Shown here: piece after piece, positions 32,170 through 44,215 of the stretch
Numbering within the stretch: position 1 is the stretch's first letter
Layout of the letters: the number at the start of each line of letters is the position of its first letter
Origin: Lophium mytilinum
Lineage: Eukaryota > Ascomycota > Dothideomycetes > Mytilinidiales > Mytilinidiaceae
Reading direction: 5' to 3'
Length of the DNA: 64,000 nucleotides
Assembly: GCA_010093605.1 (NCBI GenBank)
Contig: MU004181.1
Location: forward strand, 248,001 to 312,000
Position numbers and translations under genes: made by a program
Notes under the pieces: model-generated
Told to the model about the DNA's origin: nothing
Databases searched by the model: none
Seen by the model: only the letters and a program-made list of their open reading frames with translations

Positions 32170-33392
32170 ATGAACGTGCCAGCAGCGACTCAATCGACCC
32201 CGACAAATGTTGGAGCGCTACACTCCACCCCACTAGTTAGTCAAGGCAAAACGGGTCAACTATTACCTCTCAACTAAGATGCGTAGCAGAATCATGATGT
32301 AGCTTCTGCGACCTCTTCTGCCGCTCCATTAGTTCGCCTGCACCCTCCTCGATGCCCCATCTACCAGCCCCAAGCTCACACTCAGCAGGCTCCTACACTG
32401 CTCGCCGCCGCTCTGACTGCTGCTGTTAGAGGCAACCACACCAGAGTAGGCGATCCTTCCGACTAATTCAAAGGAAGCGTTCATACTGAAAATGTTCATA
32501 GAACGCCGCCCCATTCCCGTTCCTTGCGCTGCCCCGCGAGTTGGCTGATATGGCCTACGAATTTGTGTTCACGAACAATGGCCGAACCTGCGCGGTCTGG
32601 ACAACCGGCACAAACAAGCGGGAGGTGTGCCTCATCAATCTCAAGGATCGAGCTGTTACCCAGAGCTTTCATGCTCTGGCCTTGTCGAACATGAAGGTTT
32701 ACCTCGAAGCTTCCGAACGCTACTGGGCGAAAACCACTCCGGAGTTTGATAACGCTGAGCAATTCAACGCGCTCTGGGACCAGCTCAACGAAGAGCGTAC
32801 CGACGGCAAACCCAAAGCCTACCACCTCTTCAAGTCTATCGCGTTCAAAAATCTCAAGGGGCGCCACTCTATCAAGGCGTTCAAGCGCATCCTCCAGATG
32901 CCAAACCTCCGCCGCGTGGTGATCGTACCGCGTAAGGTATCCAAGAAGCTGAACGCAGCTCCAAATGCCTACTACAACTGGCAGCGCGCTGGATTCGACA
33001 GCTTTCTCTCTTCTCCGAAGACTCTGGACTTCTTAGTGAAGCTGAAGCAGAAGCGCATGGACGACGGCCGCCAGGCCCAGGTGATTGGCGGCCCTAACTG
33101 GTACAATCAAGCTTTTGACTACGAAGCGGGCCGACGGAAATGTCGGGCGCTGGGTCGGCCGGGAAGACTTCACTCGAACGCGATTCACCATGAAGTTGCG
33201 CAGTTGGAAGATTACTGTGACAATGAGCTTGCGAATAGGATCGATGCCCACGTAGCCAGTCTGATCCAGGCCAAGACGACCCGCATTCAAGAACTTGAAG
33301 CTGGTATTCGTACTCGGCGTGTAGAACTTCGGATCCGCAAACTTGAACATGAGCGCAATCGTCTCCGCGTCCTGAGGAACTCTAATGCCTAG
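32170..33392 (+). CDS. 2EXR-like family member 3 (371 aa, three exons)
   Basis: Exon 1 (32170-32235) codes MNVPAATQSTPTNVGALHST then PL; intron 32236-32286. Exon 2 (32287-32445, 53 codons) is Gln/Ala/Pro-rich (CPIYQPQAHTQQAPTLLAAA). Intron 32446-32501. Exon 3 (32502-33392) opens NAAPFPFLALPRELADMAYE, the LPxE motif at residues 85-88. Next come FKSIAFKNLKG, a strand LRRVVIVPRKV (about 210-220), helix NAYYNWQRAGFDSFLSS, the module GPNWYNQAFDYEAGRRKCRA with RPGRL (about 262-288), and a long charged tail (AKTTRIQELEAGIRTRRVE, then RIRKLEHERNRLRVLR), a likely coiled coil. The exon 2 length (53 codons) almost equals that of the gene at 27308 (52), which supports both models. All joins are phase 0. 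The TTG in frame at 32541 lies inside the motif and is not a start. Function unknown; charged tail suggests nucleic-acid or protein contacts. Confidence 0.75.
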
Positions 33393-35417
33393 CGGAACGA
33401 ATGAATACGTCGGTCACGGTGGCAAGCTCCCTCTTCCAACACTTCGTCATTATCTTAATTAACGGCAAAGTTAGCACCATGAGTGTAGCCACCACGATGG
33501 GCGATTCGGAAGGGAAGGCAGGTTTGAAATCGGGCGAAAATGAGGTGAGATAGGAAGGGCGGTGGGGTGCCTCAGGGCTATACATGCTTGTCACTAGCAC
33601 AGCCCGTAATACATAGACTTGATATTCAAGCTATGATAAAGCAATTGGGTAATCATATCATTATTCTCCTCAACTAATCATGCGTATTTCAGCGAGACAC
33701 GCCATTCTCAGCGCTGTCCGTCAGCCAACGGAGCTGAGTAAGCCATACTTACAAACATTTCCACCTTCATATTCGTTGTATGGTTGCTACGATGCATCTC
33801 CTACTAACTCCATCTCAACCATAAAGCCTGAGTGAACCCCAAGGACACCACTCGCCGTCAGAACTCCCAAGGCTATTCCGACGTCTTTAGTTAATGGGTG
33901 CATCACTGCAACATCGACAAGACCATGCGCATTCATACCCTATCCTTCCCTCACAGAACAAAATAAGCCTTCTTTGACCGACATACAAAAGCTACGTTTC
34001 TTCAAACACGTTAGCAAAACGTTTGAAAGCTGACCAAAACCTGGATCATTCGACTTTCCTGTTTTGGTTGACGTATGAAACCTTGTAGGATCTGAAATCT
34101 TTTGATCTGGTTGCCTCCAGCGTCTTGCATCTATGCCATTTTCGAAGTGTCTAAGAGTAGCACAATAGCCTCATTACAAACTTGAAGGTATTTATTGCGG
34201 CATGGTCACGCCGTTCGAAGAGACCAGGCTCGTACATCCAGCCTAGCGCTTTGGGGTCCTCACTATATCTGTTCTTCTGCCCTATCAATCACGCGCACTA
34301 GTCTCCGCTGCGAGTGCAGATGCGCGACTGCCATGTCGGCCTTCTGCTAGAATTGCACGAAGCCGGCCAACTGAAACGATCCTCGCAACAAGCTGGCAAG
34401 CGACGCGCACGCGAGAGGGTATATACCTCTTGTCCCGAGACCCATGCGGGCCGCCCAGTGGAGACTGCAGGGGTATGGTCCGTGTCGCCCAGGAAGCCAC
34501 TGGCGCGGTTGGAATGAAGTTTGCATTGGAACTCCTCTTATCGATCCTACGATCGTGAACATGCTAGCATTGCTTGAAATCACGCCAGATAGTGGCGGGC
34601 GACCCACAAGCGTTGCGCTCGCAAGCTACCGAGAAGGGTTGTGTTTAAAAGATGGGAGGGGCATGCAGTAACTTGGGGCGCTGAGTCCGTTCGCGCACGG
34701 ATTGCTGACATGGAGACAACGGTGGGTGCACCTTGACTGAATTCGAGGAAGAAGTAGAAGCTCCGAACTCCTAATGTTTGAAGAGATTGCGAGCTTCCCG
34801 TCCATTTTTGCGTTTTTGATTGGGCTGGGAGTTCTTTCTGGATCGTAGACAGTCTATAAGGAAAAAACTATGGCAATTGAGGTATTTGCGGCGACGTAAA
34901 TAGCGGGTCTTTCTGGTTCCTTTGGCGAGGAAATAACTCTTCCGAGCACGTTCTGGATCATTCTTCCCCCTTCGCGCTTGTGGTGAAGATGATCTGGCTC
35001 CGTTTTGATATGTTGCCCAGGTAGTGACCGCGATATGGGTGTTCTAGTATAATCGTAGTTAGCATGTTTATGATACCATTGGTGTTAACAGGAAAACAAG
35101 TTGTACTAACAGGAAAACAAGTTGTAGTCTCGTGATGGGTGTCTTGAGCTCTGAAAGATCTGAAGCACATTCAGCAGCAATGAGACTCTGTAGAAAAAAA
35201 TTGGTTTGATTCGTAATCGCCAGCGAGCAAGGGTGGCTCGGAAAGCTCCCGACGCGAAGCGCTCGGTTAGCTAGCCTGGCTTTGGACTTTGGCGAGAGGT
35301 TTGCTCTAAGTACTCACAACGACACCGCCGTCTCCTGCGTGTACACCTTCAACAACAATATCTACGACAGCAGGTCTACAGATTGCTTCGCGTTCCACTG
35401 CAGCTGCTCAAGGCGCG
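33393..35417. other. Intergenic; small tandem repeat
   Basis: No supported gene in about 2 kb. A 21-bp unit (TAACAGGAAAACAAGTTGTA type) occurs twice in tandem at 35086-35127. A frame open from 35310 into 35459 (Thr/Ser/Ala-rich, ACTPSTTISTTAGLQIASR) is probably an upstream part of the leader of the next gene, whose true start is uncertain. Confidence 0.35.
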
Positions 35418-36473
35418 ATGATCACTTTCGGCGCCGCGGGAAACACCGCTCGCTCACAGGTACGCCACTCCCGAATGATGAAACTCTCCTCTTTTAGCCT
35501 GGATTGCTAATCGAGCTACTAGCCCTTTCGCATGCAAGATTTGCCGGCGGAGATTCGACAGAAAGTCATCGCCCAGATGTGCTGGGGCAAGATTCTGGAG
35601 TTCTCTTGGAATGCCCCTCCTGCGCCAAACACCGCCCTCGGGCCCGCGCTCGTTGTCAGATGCCAGAGAGATCCGTTGCTCGTACCAACCCTCAAGGCTC
35701 TAATGCTTGTAAACAAGTTGATGGCCAACGAAGTGCCGCGTAATGCGTGGCCAAACATGATCCTGTTCTTCGAGGCTCCTCGACAGCTTACCGCCCTGGG
35801 CAGGGTTCTTCACTTTGCTGGTAGCTCCGACTTGAACGAGGACGAGCAGCCTATTCGCCCGCACACGTACATCCGGTCTGTCGCATTCAAAGAGCTTCCT
35901 GAAATTCCAGAACCTGGTGCGTACGATTGGTTCAGGGACATGCCCGGCATCAAGGGCATCACGGACATCATCGTCACCCCTCGCATGTGGATCCCCAAGC
36001 AGCATCGGAGAAAGCTGGAGGCGTTCCGCTTGACTCAAGCGGATCATATACAGGCTCTGCTCAACAACGTGTGGAATCTCCGGCTCCTCGTGGATATCGA
36101 GATTGCTGAGAAAAAGAGGGGGGACGTCGTTGGGAAAACTCGCTTCATTTTCGATCCCAACTTCGACGACATGTGGCTCAACTTCGAGCAGACCCGTCAT
36201 CTCCGCCCAAAGCTTGAAAGCAAGAGATACACTGTCGAAGAAGTCACCGCCCAAGCCGAGGCTCTTGCGTCCGATTTCGTCATCCGACGTGATCAAGGCC
36301 GTCTTTCCTACGCCAACAAGGTGATGCCTATAATCAAGAAGACCATCGAAGACAAGAAGCGGCATATGGAGGAGCTGCAGAAGTGGACCGATCGGCAGGA
36401 AGACAGGCTACAGATCATGGGCGTATTGTACACAGACCCCACAACCGGCGCCGCATCCAGCAGCAGTGGCTAA
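35418..36473 (+). CDS. 2EXR-like family member 4 (about 330 aa)
   Basis: Exon 1 as modelled (35418-35459) codes MITFGAAGNTARSQ, but the same frame is open to 35310, so the real leader may be longer with an additional 5' exon as in members 1 and 3. Intron 35460-35522 (GTACGC donor, GCTAATC branch, ACTAG acceptor), phase 0. Exon 2 (35523-36473) opens PFRMQDLPAEIRQKVIAQMC, the LPxEIR motif, then LKALMLVNKLMANEVPRNAW (second 2EXR-like helix), IRSVAFKELPEI, a strand TDIIVTPRMWIPK, helix KLEAFRLTQADHIQALL, the module FDPNFDDMWLNFEQTRHLRP, and a coiled-coil tail (MPIIKKTIEDKKRHMEELQK). The GRL tripeptide is replaced (KRYT), so this is a divergent member. It ends in a Ser/Gly run. A minus-strand frame of 221 codons over the same region is a shadow. 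Confidence 0.75.
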
Positions 36474-36856
36474 AGAGCAGGAGGTAGGAGGAAGGCTAGT
36501 GTAGTTCTTACGATCTGAATACTATCCAAACCTCTTGCTGAATAGGCCGTGTTGACCTTTCATGAAGCAGCCTTTGCCGCCTTCCAACTTCTTATGTCCT
36601 GATTCACTGCTCTCCAATCTTGCTAGAAAGCACAACATTACCCACCGTGAAAGCGTTAGGTTAACTAGTGCACAAAGTGAAACCACTACATTTCGAAGAG
36701 GTAAGGCCTATATTTTCTACTCTAGGTTTCCTCCACTAACCGATCCGAAAACTCCTGTATCGCCCACACCACCACCACACACTTTGATTCAGTCACACCA
36801 AGGCCTATCCGCAGCACACTTGTCCCCCAAAACACCCTCTATCCCCACGTCACAAA
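36474..36856. other. Spacer between family members 4 and 5
   Basis: 383 bases. The final 120 are CA-rich and G-poor, typical of a fungal leader, and run into CACAAAATGG at the next start. No other feature. Confidence 0.4.
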
Positions 36857-37871
36857 ATGGCGTCTGCAGCTGCCGCCCAGCCGGCTGAAAATGCGCAGTC
36901 TTCCAATCAAACTCAAGAGGTTTGTACCCCTTTCTAATGCCGACTCCCGCTTGCCCGTATGCTAACATTACAAACAGGCGCCGAAACCTTTGACGTTCCG
37001 TGGCCTCCCCGGAGAAATGCGCAACATGGTCTATATCAGCCTCGTGGAAGGAGCCGTGATCAAGTACTCCTATAATCTCCGTCGCGGTCCCTTCCGGTTG
37101 ATCAGCGAAATCCCCAAGAACCCAAAACTTCGAGCCACGCTCGCTACCCTTGCTGAAGTGGACGAGGACCTTGGAAACGAGGCTATGGGACTATTCACGG
37201 AGCTGTCACGCCCAGAGTTCGAGAACATTCATCAGATGTCGTTGATTTACGACGCCGAAGGACCCAGAACTGAGTTGGAAACGTACCAGTGGAAGGACAA
37301 TGTTCGGGTCGTCGGGTTCTCCAAGCTGGAGCCGGGCCGCCACGCTGGCTTCGGGAAGCTCGTGGATATGGTGAAGAATATGCCACTCCTCCGCGAGGTA
37401 GCCATCGTGCCTTCGAAGGTCCCACAGAACAGCAACCCGGAGCCAGACGCGTTCTACAACCAACAGCGCTGGTTTATCCGGCGCATTCTGGCCAAGAAGG
37501 ACAATGTGATGCTCTTCCGGGAAATGAAAAAGGCTCGGCATGAAGGGGAAGAGCGGGCGAGGGTGACCTTCCGCGCCGATTGGGACGACGCCTTCGAAGC
37601 GCACGAGAATAATCGTCCAAAATGCCGTAAACTTGCTGCTAGCGGAGGTAGACTGACTGCCGAAGTTCGTTTGAGGCAGACGGAGGAGCTTCGGGTCTAC
37701 TTCGACGAGCAACTTGATCAGGCTTTGGATGGACTCTTCAGGGAGAACGTTGAGCGGGACACGCGGCATGTGGTGAAACTCAATGCAGATCTGGCGAAGC
37801 TTCAGGCAGATATTGCTGTCGCCGAAAAGGAACGTATCGATGAAGAGACCCTTTGGGCCTCCAACGCCTAG
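36857..37871 (+). CDS. 2EXR-like family member 5 (318 aa, two exons)
   Basis: Exon 1 (36857-36919) codes MASAAAAQPAENAQSSNQTQ then E, an Ala/Gln-rich leader. Intron 36920-36977 has a GCTAACATT branch and ACAG acceptor; phase 0. Exon 2 (36978-37871) opens APKPLTFRGLPGEMRNMVYI, the LPxEMR motif at residues 31-36. Then VRVVGFSKLEPG, a strand REVAIVPSKVPQ, helix DAFYNQQRWFIRRILAK, the module FRADWDDAFEAHENNRPKCR with SGGRLTAEVRLRQTEELRVY, and a coiled-coil tail (VKLNADLAKLQADIAVAEK). This is the best-preserved and simplest member: start context, splice sites, motif and module are all clear. It lies 383 bp from member 4 on the same strand. The track start at TTG (36990) is internal. No catalytic residues recognised; unknown function. 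Confidence 0.8.
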
Positions 37872-38869
37872 CCAGAGACCAAGATCAACAAGTCGTGCTG
37901 CGCCACATGCTCACGAGAGCGGCTTCATCCCCGGTCCTGTGGGCGTGTGTCTTTTACTGTTTTCGCGATTGCGTGGGCTGATGCAACAATTGAGACATTC
38001 CGTAGATTTGTAGGAATTATCGAACGTCCCTGGAAGTCTTTCTATTACATGCTAGGGTTACTCCTTTTCAGTAATTGGTATTTGATCTCAACTAAGCGGC
38101 CAGTATGGGCAGGTAGACTGTGAACGAGGTTCTCTTTCAATGAATGGGAAAGATTATCGGAATGCTAGATAGATCGTAGTAGAGTTCTAGTCTTTCTTCC
38201 AAAATGCAACTGATTCGCGCCATTGGAACATGAAGATGGAAGCATGGATATCAAACTCCTAGATTTCCACTATTGCCCTCTCGATGCACTATGAGGAGGG
38301 CTCCAGACACTAAATCGGAAAGAGGGTATTATAGCTCAGGTCTGATTTGATTGACCCGTGCCATCCCAACGTTGCGGTTATTTTGGGCATTTGATTGGGA
38401 TCGAAGGAAACGATTCCGCGGCCTGGGGTGGCTCAACAGTCCCACCACATCAAAACACAGTGCGAATTGATCGATCGATAATACATAACAATGCTCGTGA
38501 CTCGTATTCCCATTTCATCATGCCCACAAATAAACCAGTAGGACGACAAGATGGCTAAATACCCAACAGTCTTGCTGATGCTTCTCAATATCGATGAACT
38601 CACTTCTATGATTTGGCGTCGCCGCTGGATGTAAGCCTCCGCCAACGGGGTCCGCTCCTCCAAGTTTGGGACCTCTTCAACCACAGCTATCGAATTGTTC
38701 CGCTGTTCTCACATTCGAGACTCTGCCATCGACTTACAGTCAGTGTCAGCTGAGGAGACAACTCGTTATCATGATGCCTACTACTGCCTTAAAACTGCCA
38801 GAAGCATGTAGTTCCCTGGTGTGGCGTTCCTACAGCAACGTATCACGGGTGCTCGGCTAAATGACGTCT
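37872..38869. other. No supportable gene
   Basis: Short frames only. A minus frame at 38433-38684 is open but begins at GTG and lacks any motif. AT-rich patches follow member 5 and may contain its terminator. Confidence 0.35.
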
Positions 38870-39650
38870 TTCCAATATTCAACGCGCTTCGCCGTCCTAA
38901 CCGCGACCTTAGCTCTTCCTCGATCCTCTACACAAGCAACACCAGCCCACCAACACCGCCGCACCAGCTCTTCGAGCCGTGGACCTCGTAAGTAAAACAC
39001 TCTTTGATCCTCGTTCTCCGCGAGCACTATTTCGAAAAAATGATGAGCTTGGCTTGACTCAAGAGAGTCATTCTGGAACGCTGATGGGGTCGTTCTGACA
39101 CTTCCCAAAAGCTATACTGTTGGAAACCCGATCTGATCCTGGCACTGCATCTGCTTCCTCTTTTTCTCATCTTTTTCAAAGCCAGGACACTAACGTCTTT
39201 CTCAGCCGCCTTCGCCGTCGCTAACCATGCCGCCAACTTCGCATGGTTGTGTTCTTAGTCTCGACCTCGCCACACCATCCTCCACAAACGAACACACCGC
39301 ACCAGTCTTTCAAACCGTCAACCTTGTAGGTAAAGTCGCTTTCATCCTCGCTCCCCACAAAATACGCTTTTTTTTGGAAATGATGAGTTTCACGTTAATC
39401 CATTCCTGATACGCCGTTGGGACGAGTCGTTCTGACTCGCCCTAATAGCTATGTGGATCGAAACGGCAATCTGATCTACGCTACATACTGCTCCTTTTTG
39501 TGTCGTTTTCCTCCAAGCTTGGTGGCTAACATCTTTTGAAGCCGCCGTCGCTGTCACCAACAATACCGCCAACTTCGCATGTCTCGCTGCGACTACAGTA
39601 ATCACTATGCCGGTCAAGGCAACCTCTGTGGATCTGAAAGCGACGGACTC
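38870..39650 (+). repeat. Tandem repeat of about 335-340 bp, two and a third units
   Basis: Matching anchors: AATGATGAG at 39039 and 39379 (340 apart), TCGTTCTGAC at 39090 and 39427 (337), and a CGCCGTCGCT../CCAACTTCGCATG block at about 39207 and 39541 (334), with a weaker first version near 38887. Units 1 and 2 each contain a Thr/Ala/Pro-rich frame ending at a donor (GTAAGTAAAA at 38989, GTAGGTAAAG at 39328). In unit 1 that frame reads MTSFQYSTRFAVLTATLALP, which could pass for a signal peptide. So the unit looks like an old exon-intron block, now diverged. No intact gene can be built. Confidence 0.55.
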
Positions 39651-42600
39651 GACTTCAATCGGCATAATCAGTCCTGATCCCGTCCGCCGCGTAACTCCAT
39701 ATTCGATTCATGGTCGGGCCCGTAAATCTCTCATAACGTGGCAAGTGGGCTACGAATGGGCTCAACTATCAGACTGACTCGGGGATAGCACCGTCAAGCA
39801 CAATACCAAGTCCACGGCTTTCTCTTTCCCGGTCGGTAAACGAACGAGCGACCCTGCACCTCCCTCCTGACCTGCTCCCTCTCCGCCTCTATGTGGCTAA
39901 GCTACACATCTCTCCTTCACCCCAAACACGAGTTAGTATACATCAATTCATGGGCCGACGCTCTGGGCGTCTTTGGTAACCCATACTACGTCAACATCAT
40001 TGAGCTCAAGACGTACTCCTGCTCCGCCTGGCCACACTCGACACAGTCGTATCGAAGTGCTCAAACAATCCTCCTCATCGCCGAACAAGCACCCATCGCC
40101 CAGATATCTCCGTGTCATCTACCGTCGTAGGCGGTACACATATTGATGCATCGAAGTCGGGCAGTGTGATTCATATCTCGAGGCCCGGGTGGCTGTGTGC
40201 ACCACTAGCCAGGTCTCTTACGCTAAGGCAGTATGTTATCATCCCACCCTCAGGTCCATGGCTTTCTACCAGAGTCAGCAGAGGCATCGAGCAGACACGC
40301 ACTGAAGTCTGCTCCTCGGCAGTACGGAAGCTATCATCTCCATGAGTCGGGCATGAAACGGCGAAAAGGTCAGTCCGGTCAGCTCTTTTTGTTTTCCGCT
40401 TTAATCCACATGATGACCCTTGCCAGTTATGCTGATTTTATGTTGAGAACTATCCTGTACAGAAATCTGAAAAAACGATCATATTGCTCTTGTTCTTTTG
40501 AATCCGCACGGACAAAGCTAACCTTCAACGACATACTCAGCAAGGTGGGACTTGCGCCGTGATCCCGGGAAAGGCTTGAGCAGACCCGTACCTCGATCTT
40601 CTCCCTGGAAATATGAAAATGTCCGTCTCTTCACGGTGGTGGTCACTATCCTAAGGAAATGAATCCGAGCCGGCGGTAAGTCTCACACCCTCTCCCTAGT
40701 GCGACCAGTGTTTCAGATGATTAAGATCTGTCACCAACACTATCCTCGAGGGACTCGCTTATGCTTTGTGCCCGTTGAAGAACGACCTTTTCAATATTGA
40801 GCATACAAATCCTGATGAAACATCATCATTACGGGAATGTCCGATGTCGTAGCTGGCCCGGGGGTACAGGAGGAAGGAAACAGACAAGATATTACAAGAA
40901 CAACTCATCTCAAGCTGGGGTGCGCTGCTTTTGCGCGATGGCGGACAGGTCGGACTTCCCGCCTCCATTCCTTCTCTCGACGAGCTCCGCACTCTCACCG
41001 CCATTGCACCAGCCAAAAGTCGCGAGTTGGTGCTAAGGCAGGTAGTCGCGCTTCAGAGTGTATTCAATATCAGGACCTGGTATCCTAGAACAGGTATAAT
41101 TGACATTGCCGGGGTAAAAAGCAGGAAAGATCACTCGGGCTGAAACCGTTCACACAATCAGGGAAAGACTATACGATATCGTTTCGAGGCCAAGCTGACG
41201 CCACCAGTAGAAACCCAGGCCCGCTGATTCTAGACAGCCACTGAGCATCTGGTTGAGCGCTTTGACGTAAGTAAAGCTACGTCTAAAAAGGTCGGTCTCT
41301 CTTCTCTCTTTCTTCCGTTGCGCTGGCATCCAATGATGATACCTGGAAAACAAACCTTCAATGACATTCAGATTGACTGAATCTATCATGTTGACACTCA
41401 TACTTGGTTTAATCTGATGGCCCTTTTTCTTCCGCTTTGGCACATACTGTTGTCCCAATTACGCTGACCTCCCACCCCAATCCAGGGTCGTGATTTTGAA
41501 GCGCCAAGGTCTATACCTCGGCCACACCTTTCGAGGGACTTTTTCTGAACTGCAGGGCATTAATCTCCTTTTTTTGCGGCCAGCCCTCAGCAATACCGGC
41601 CATTGTGGGACTCGGCGACAAAGTAAGCTTCCACTTCCGTTTCATCACTCCTTTGACGTTTCCTATGATTATGGAAAACTACATATTTAAATCCGAGAGA
41701 TGCTGCTCTTGAATAATGCATGTCTCAGCGAGGACAGCGTTGGCTTCCATGCCAGTATGAGGAACTGCTCTATCACACTACCTGTACGAAACCGAGCATC
41801 TTGAACTCAGCTGACCATATCTTTCAGGAAAATGGGAGTGGCATCGTATGGCCATAGCGCAACTTCGTAGGTTGAAGTCTATGAGGTCATTTTCAGCATG
41901 TAGGACACTCTCCCAGTCTACCTAGGTAGTTTTGACCTGTTCTCTGTCACCAATCCCCCACTAGCCCCTTATCATCTGGCTTTTCGATGGTGTAGAAATA
42001 AAGGAACCCGTCTTGTCGGCTTCTTTGGCGGAATAGATGACGCAGAAGAGGGTTGATCTCTAGAACTACCTATCACGACGTTTGAAACGTGTAGCCAGTC
42101 GATGGAGGAACTGTCTGTGATGGCCGAAAGTACTTTAATCTCTCCAGTCTTAGCTAGCTAAACCCTATGTTTGCTACCAATCTATTTTTTTGTACCGCAG
42201 GAATAAAAAAGGGTAGTCGCCTTTCTTACGTCATCATTCTGGTGTGATACGAAGACGGAACCTCGAAATTCTCCACTTGAGAAGGTAGAGCGATCGTGTA
42301 GTAGAGTCGCTGTGCGCAACAGGCATTCTTGTGTATGATCTTGAGGGGAACCCAGAGAGAAGGTCGATAGGTAGAATTTACGTACAAAGAAGACTAAGAC
42401 TTTTCTCATGGCAGTGCTTTGCGTCGGATTTGGAGCCTTGTAAATCGAAACAAAACGTTTTCATGGCCCACCAACTTGCGTCTCGAAAAGCTCGCGTGCA
42501 AGTTCTCCTTTGCCAGCTGGCCGCGGGACGGTTATTGCATTGATAGACCTTTTTCGCTGCTGCGACAGCCGAGCCTTGTGTTCCTTCTCAACTGGGTCGT

Positions 42601-43894
42601 ATGCTCCATCCATCGCAACGGGGAACGGCTGCTACGTGCTGGTGCGGCGAGCGCCATGAAACATCCCTCCAGGTACGGGTCGTGCAAACCCCCTGTTCTC
42701 CGACCACCCGCAGCCACCTTTTGACCAACCTCAATCCCAAATCAGCTCCCTCTGACGACCGCGCTGCCAATAGTTCTCTGTGTGCTCCGCAACTCATAAT
42801 GCGCTCCAGTATATCCCCTCACGATATCCTCCCTTCGAACAAGACTAATGACGACCTAGAGCGTCCTTCAGCCACTCGCAGCGCGCACCCGCCCGAAGTA
42901 ACTATTCCTCCCTGCGTTCGGAACGGGAGTAGCACTCCCCGTTCGACGGCAAGGTCCGTGGCCTGTGTCCACACAAGAAACGTCCGCATAACTCGACTTT
43001 CATCGTCCTCTTAATCAAATCAACGTGAAGGCCACGCCGGACTCAGACATCGCCCTACTCCCTCCCGGAAAGCGAGAAGCCTGTACACCCCTGTCGTCTC
43101 CGGTTCCTACCGCGTTCTAGCTGCAGCACGAGTGCTATCATCCCCTTAAATGGATTAATCTTGCCATCGACCCAAGCGGCGACGAAGCCGGCCGACGCTG
43201 ACCACAGTTGGGGGATGCCGAAACACAGAAGAAAAGTACCAGAGATGGTCATCTACTGAGTGCAGATGTATGCGCGCTCCCATAGTTGCGGTCGGATATC
43301 TTTAGCACCGTCAAGCTGGGAGCGGTTGCTGCATTCTTCACCCTCTCTACAGTTGAGAAGCCACCGTTTTTGAGGGTATCAGCCACTCACAAAGTCGGAC
43401 GCCATATTCCCTGTTGAATACGCAAGCAACTACGAAGCATAAGCCTTTAAGTTGATGCAACTGTGGATACTGAAGGGAATGGCCAAGCCAACGGAGAAGC
43501 CCTATTGAACTGGCTGTCCTAGAAAGTTGGTGATGAGGGGAGTGCGGAGATGCATCTAGTCCATAACGCCGAGCTAATCACGTCTTCTTAGGCTCACGAT
43601 GAGAATCTAGAAGTTCCCCCTCCTCACGATACTAACTAAGACTAGGACCTGCTACGCTTACGAGGAAAGGCCAAGCGGGAGCGGTTCCAAACGACTGATC
43701 AAAAAGTGCTGGTCCGGAGGCTGGGTTGCTCCGAGAAATATTTCCAGATATGTGAAGATTCTCGCCGGTGGATTGAATGTCAATATCTCTGCTTTCTAGC
43801 GCATTCCTCGTTGTTTGAGACAGAACCGGAATGTTGAGATGAAGTTCCAAGGCGCGATCAATCTCTTGGGTAAGCAGGAGGGGACTCAAAAAGC
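39651..43894. other. Gene-poor stretch with a few protein-like frames
   Basis: A plus frame at 39891-40130 (HELVYINSWADALGVFGNPY) and a minus frame at 41150-41458 (SFTYVKALNQMLSGCLESAG) are open but have no recognised motif. At 42601-43014 a Ser/Pro-rich plus frame is open. Near 40516 and 41363 two related strings (AACCTTCAACGACAT and AACCTTCAATGACAT) suggest another diffuse duplication, but I could not fix a period. No family or RNA gene is assigned. Confidence 0.3.
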
Positions 43895-44215
43895 AGGATA
43901 CTTCCCGATGACGGCAGCTTCTGCTTTTGATTGAGCCGCTTTCATTTGCGGACATCATGACCTTCCAGCAACATATTCTTAGGGCTGGCGAGAATACAAC
44001 TTCCTGATGACAATAGACTCTACTTTGGGCTAAGTCACATTCATTCCTAGATATCATGATCTTTCCGCCGCAGATTCGACAAGTGAAAGGCCTAGACGAC
44101 TTCCCGATGACAATAGCATCTACACTAAGCTATGCAGCAGCGATCTGAGGATATTACGACCTTCCAGCAGCATATCTTAGGGGCCATGAACAAGGCTGGA
44201 GCCCCTTGATGAGAG
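43895..44215. repeat. Tandem array, about three units of 99-100 bp
   Basis: Anchor A (ACTTCC[CT]GATGAC) is at about 43900, 43999 and 44099, with a degraded fourth near 44201. Anchor B (GACCTTCCAG / GATCTTTCCG) is at 43959, 44058 and 44158. Steps are 99-100. On the minus strand two units translate in one frame into related 33-residue blocks (ISRNECDLAQSRVYCHQEVV and MSANESGSIKSRSCRHREVS), but the third is out of frame, so a protein repeat is not established. Confidence 0.6.

Noticed and set aside
35700-36365. Minus-strand frame of 221 codons
   Set aside because: It lies wholly inside the well-supported plus-strand family member at 35418 and shows no motif.
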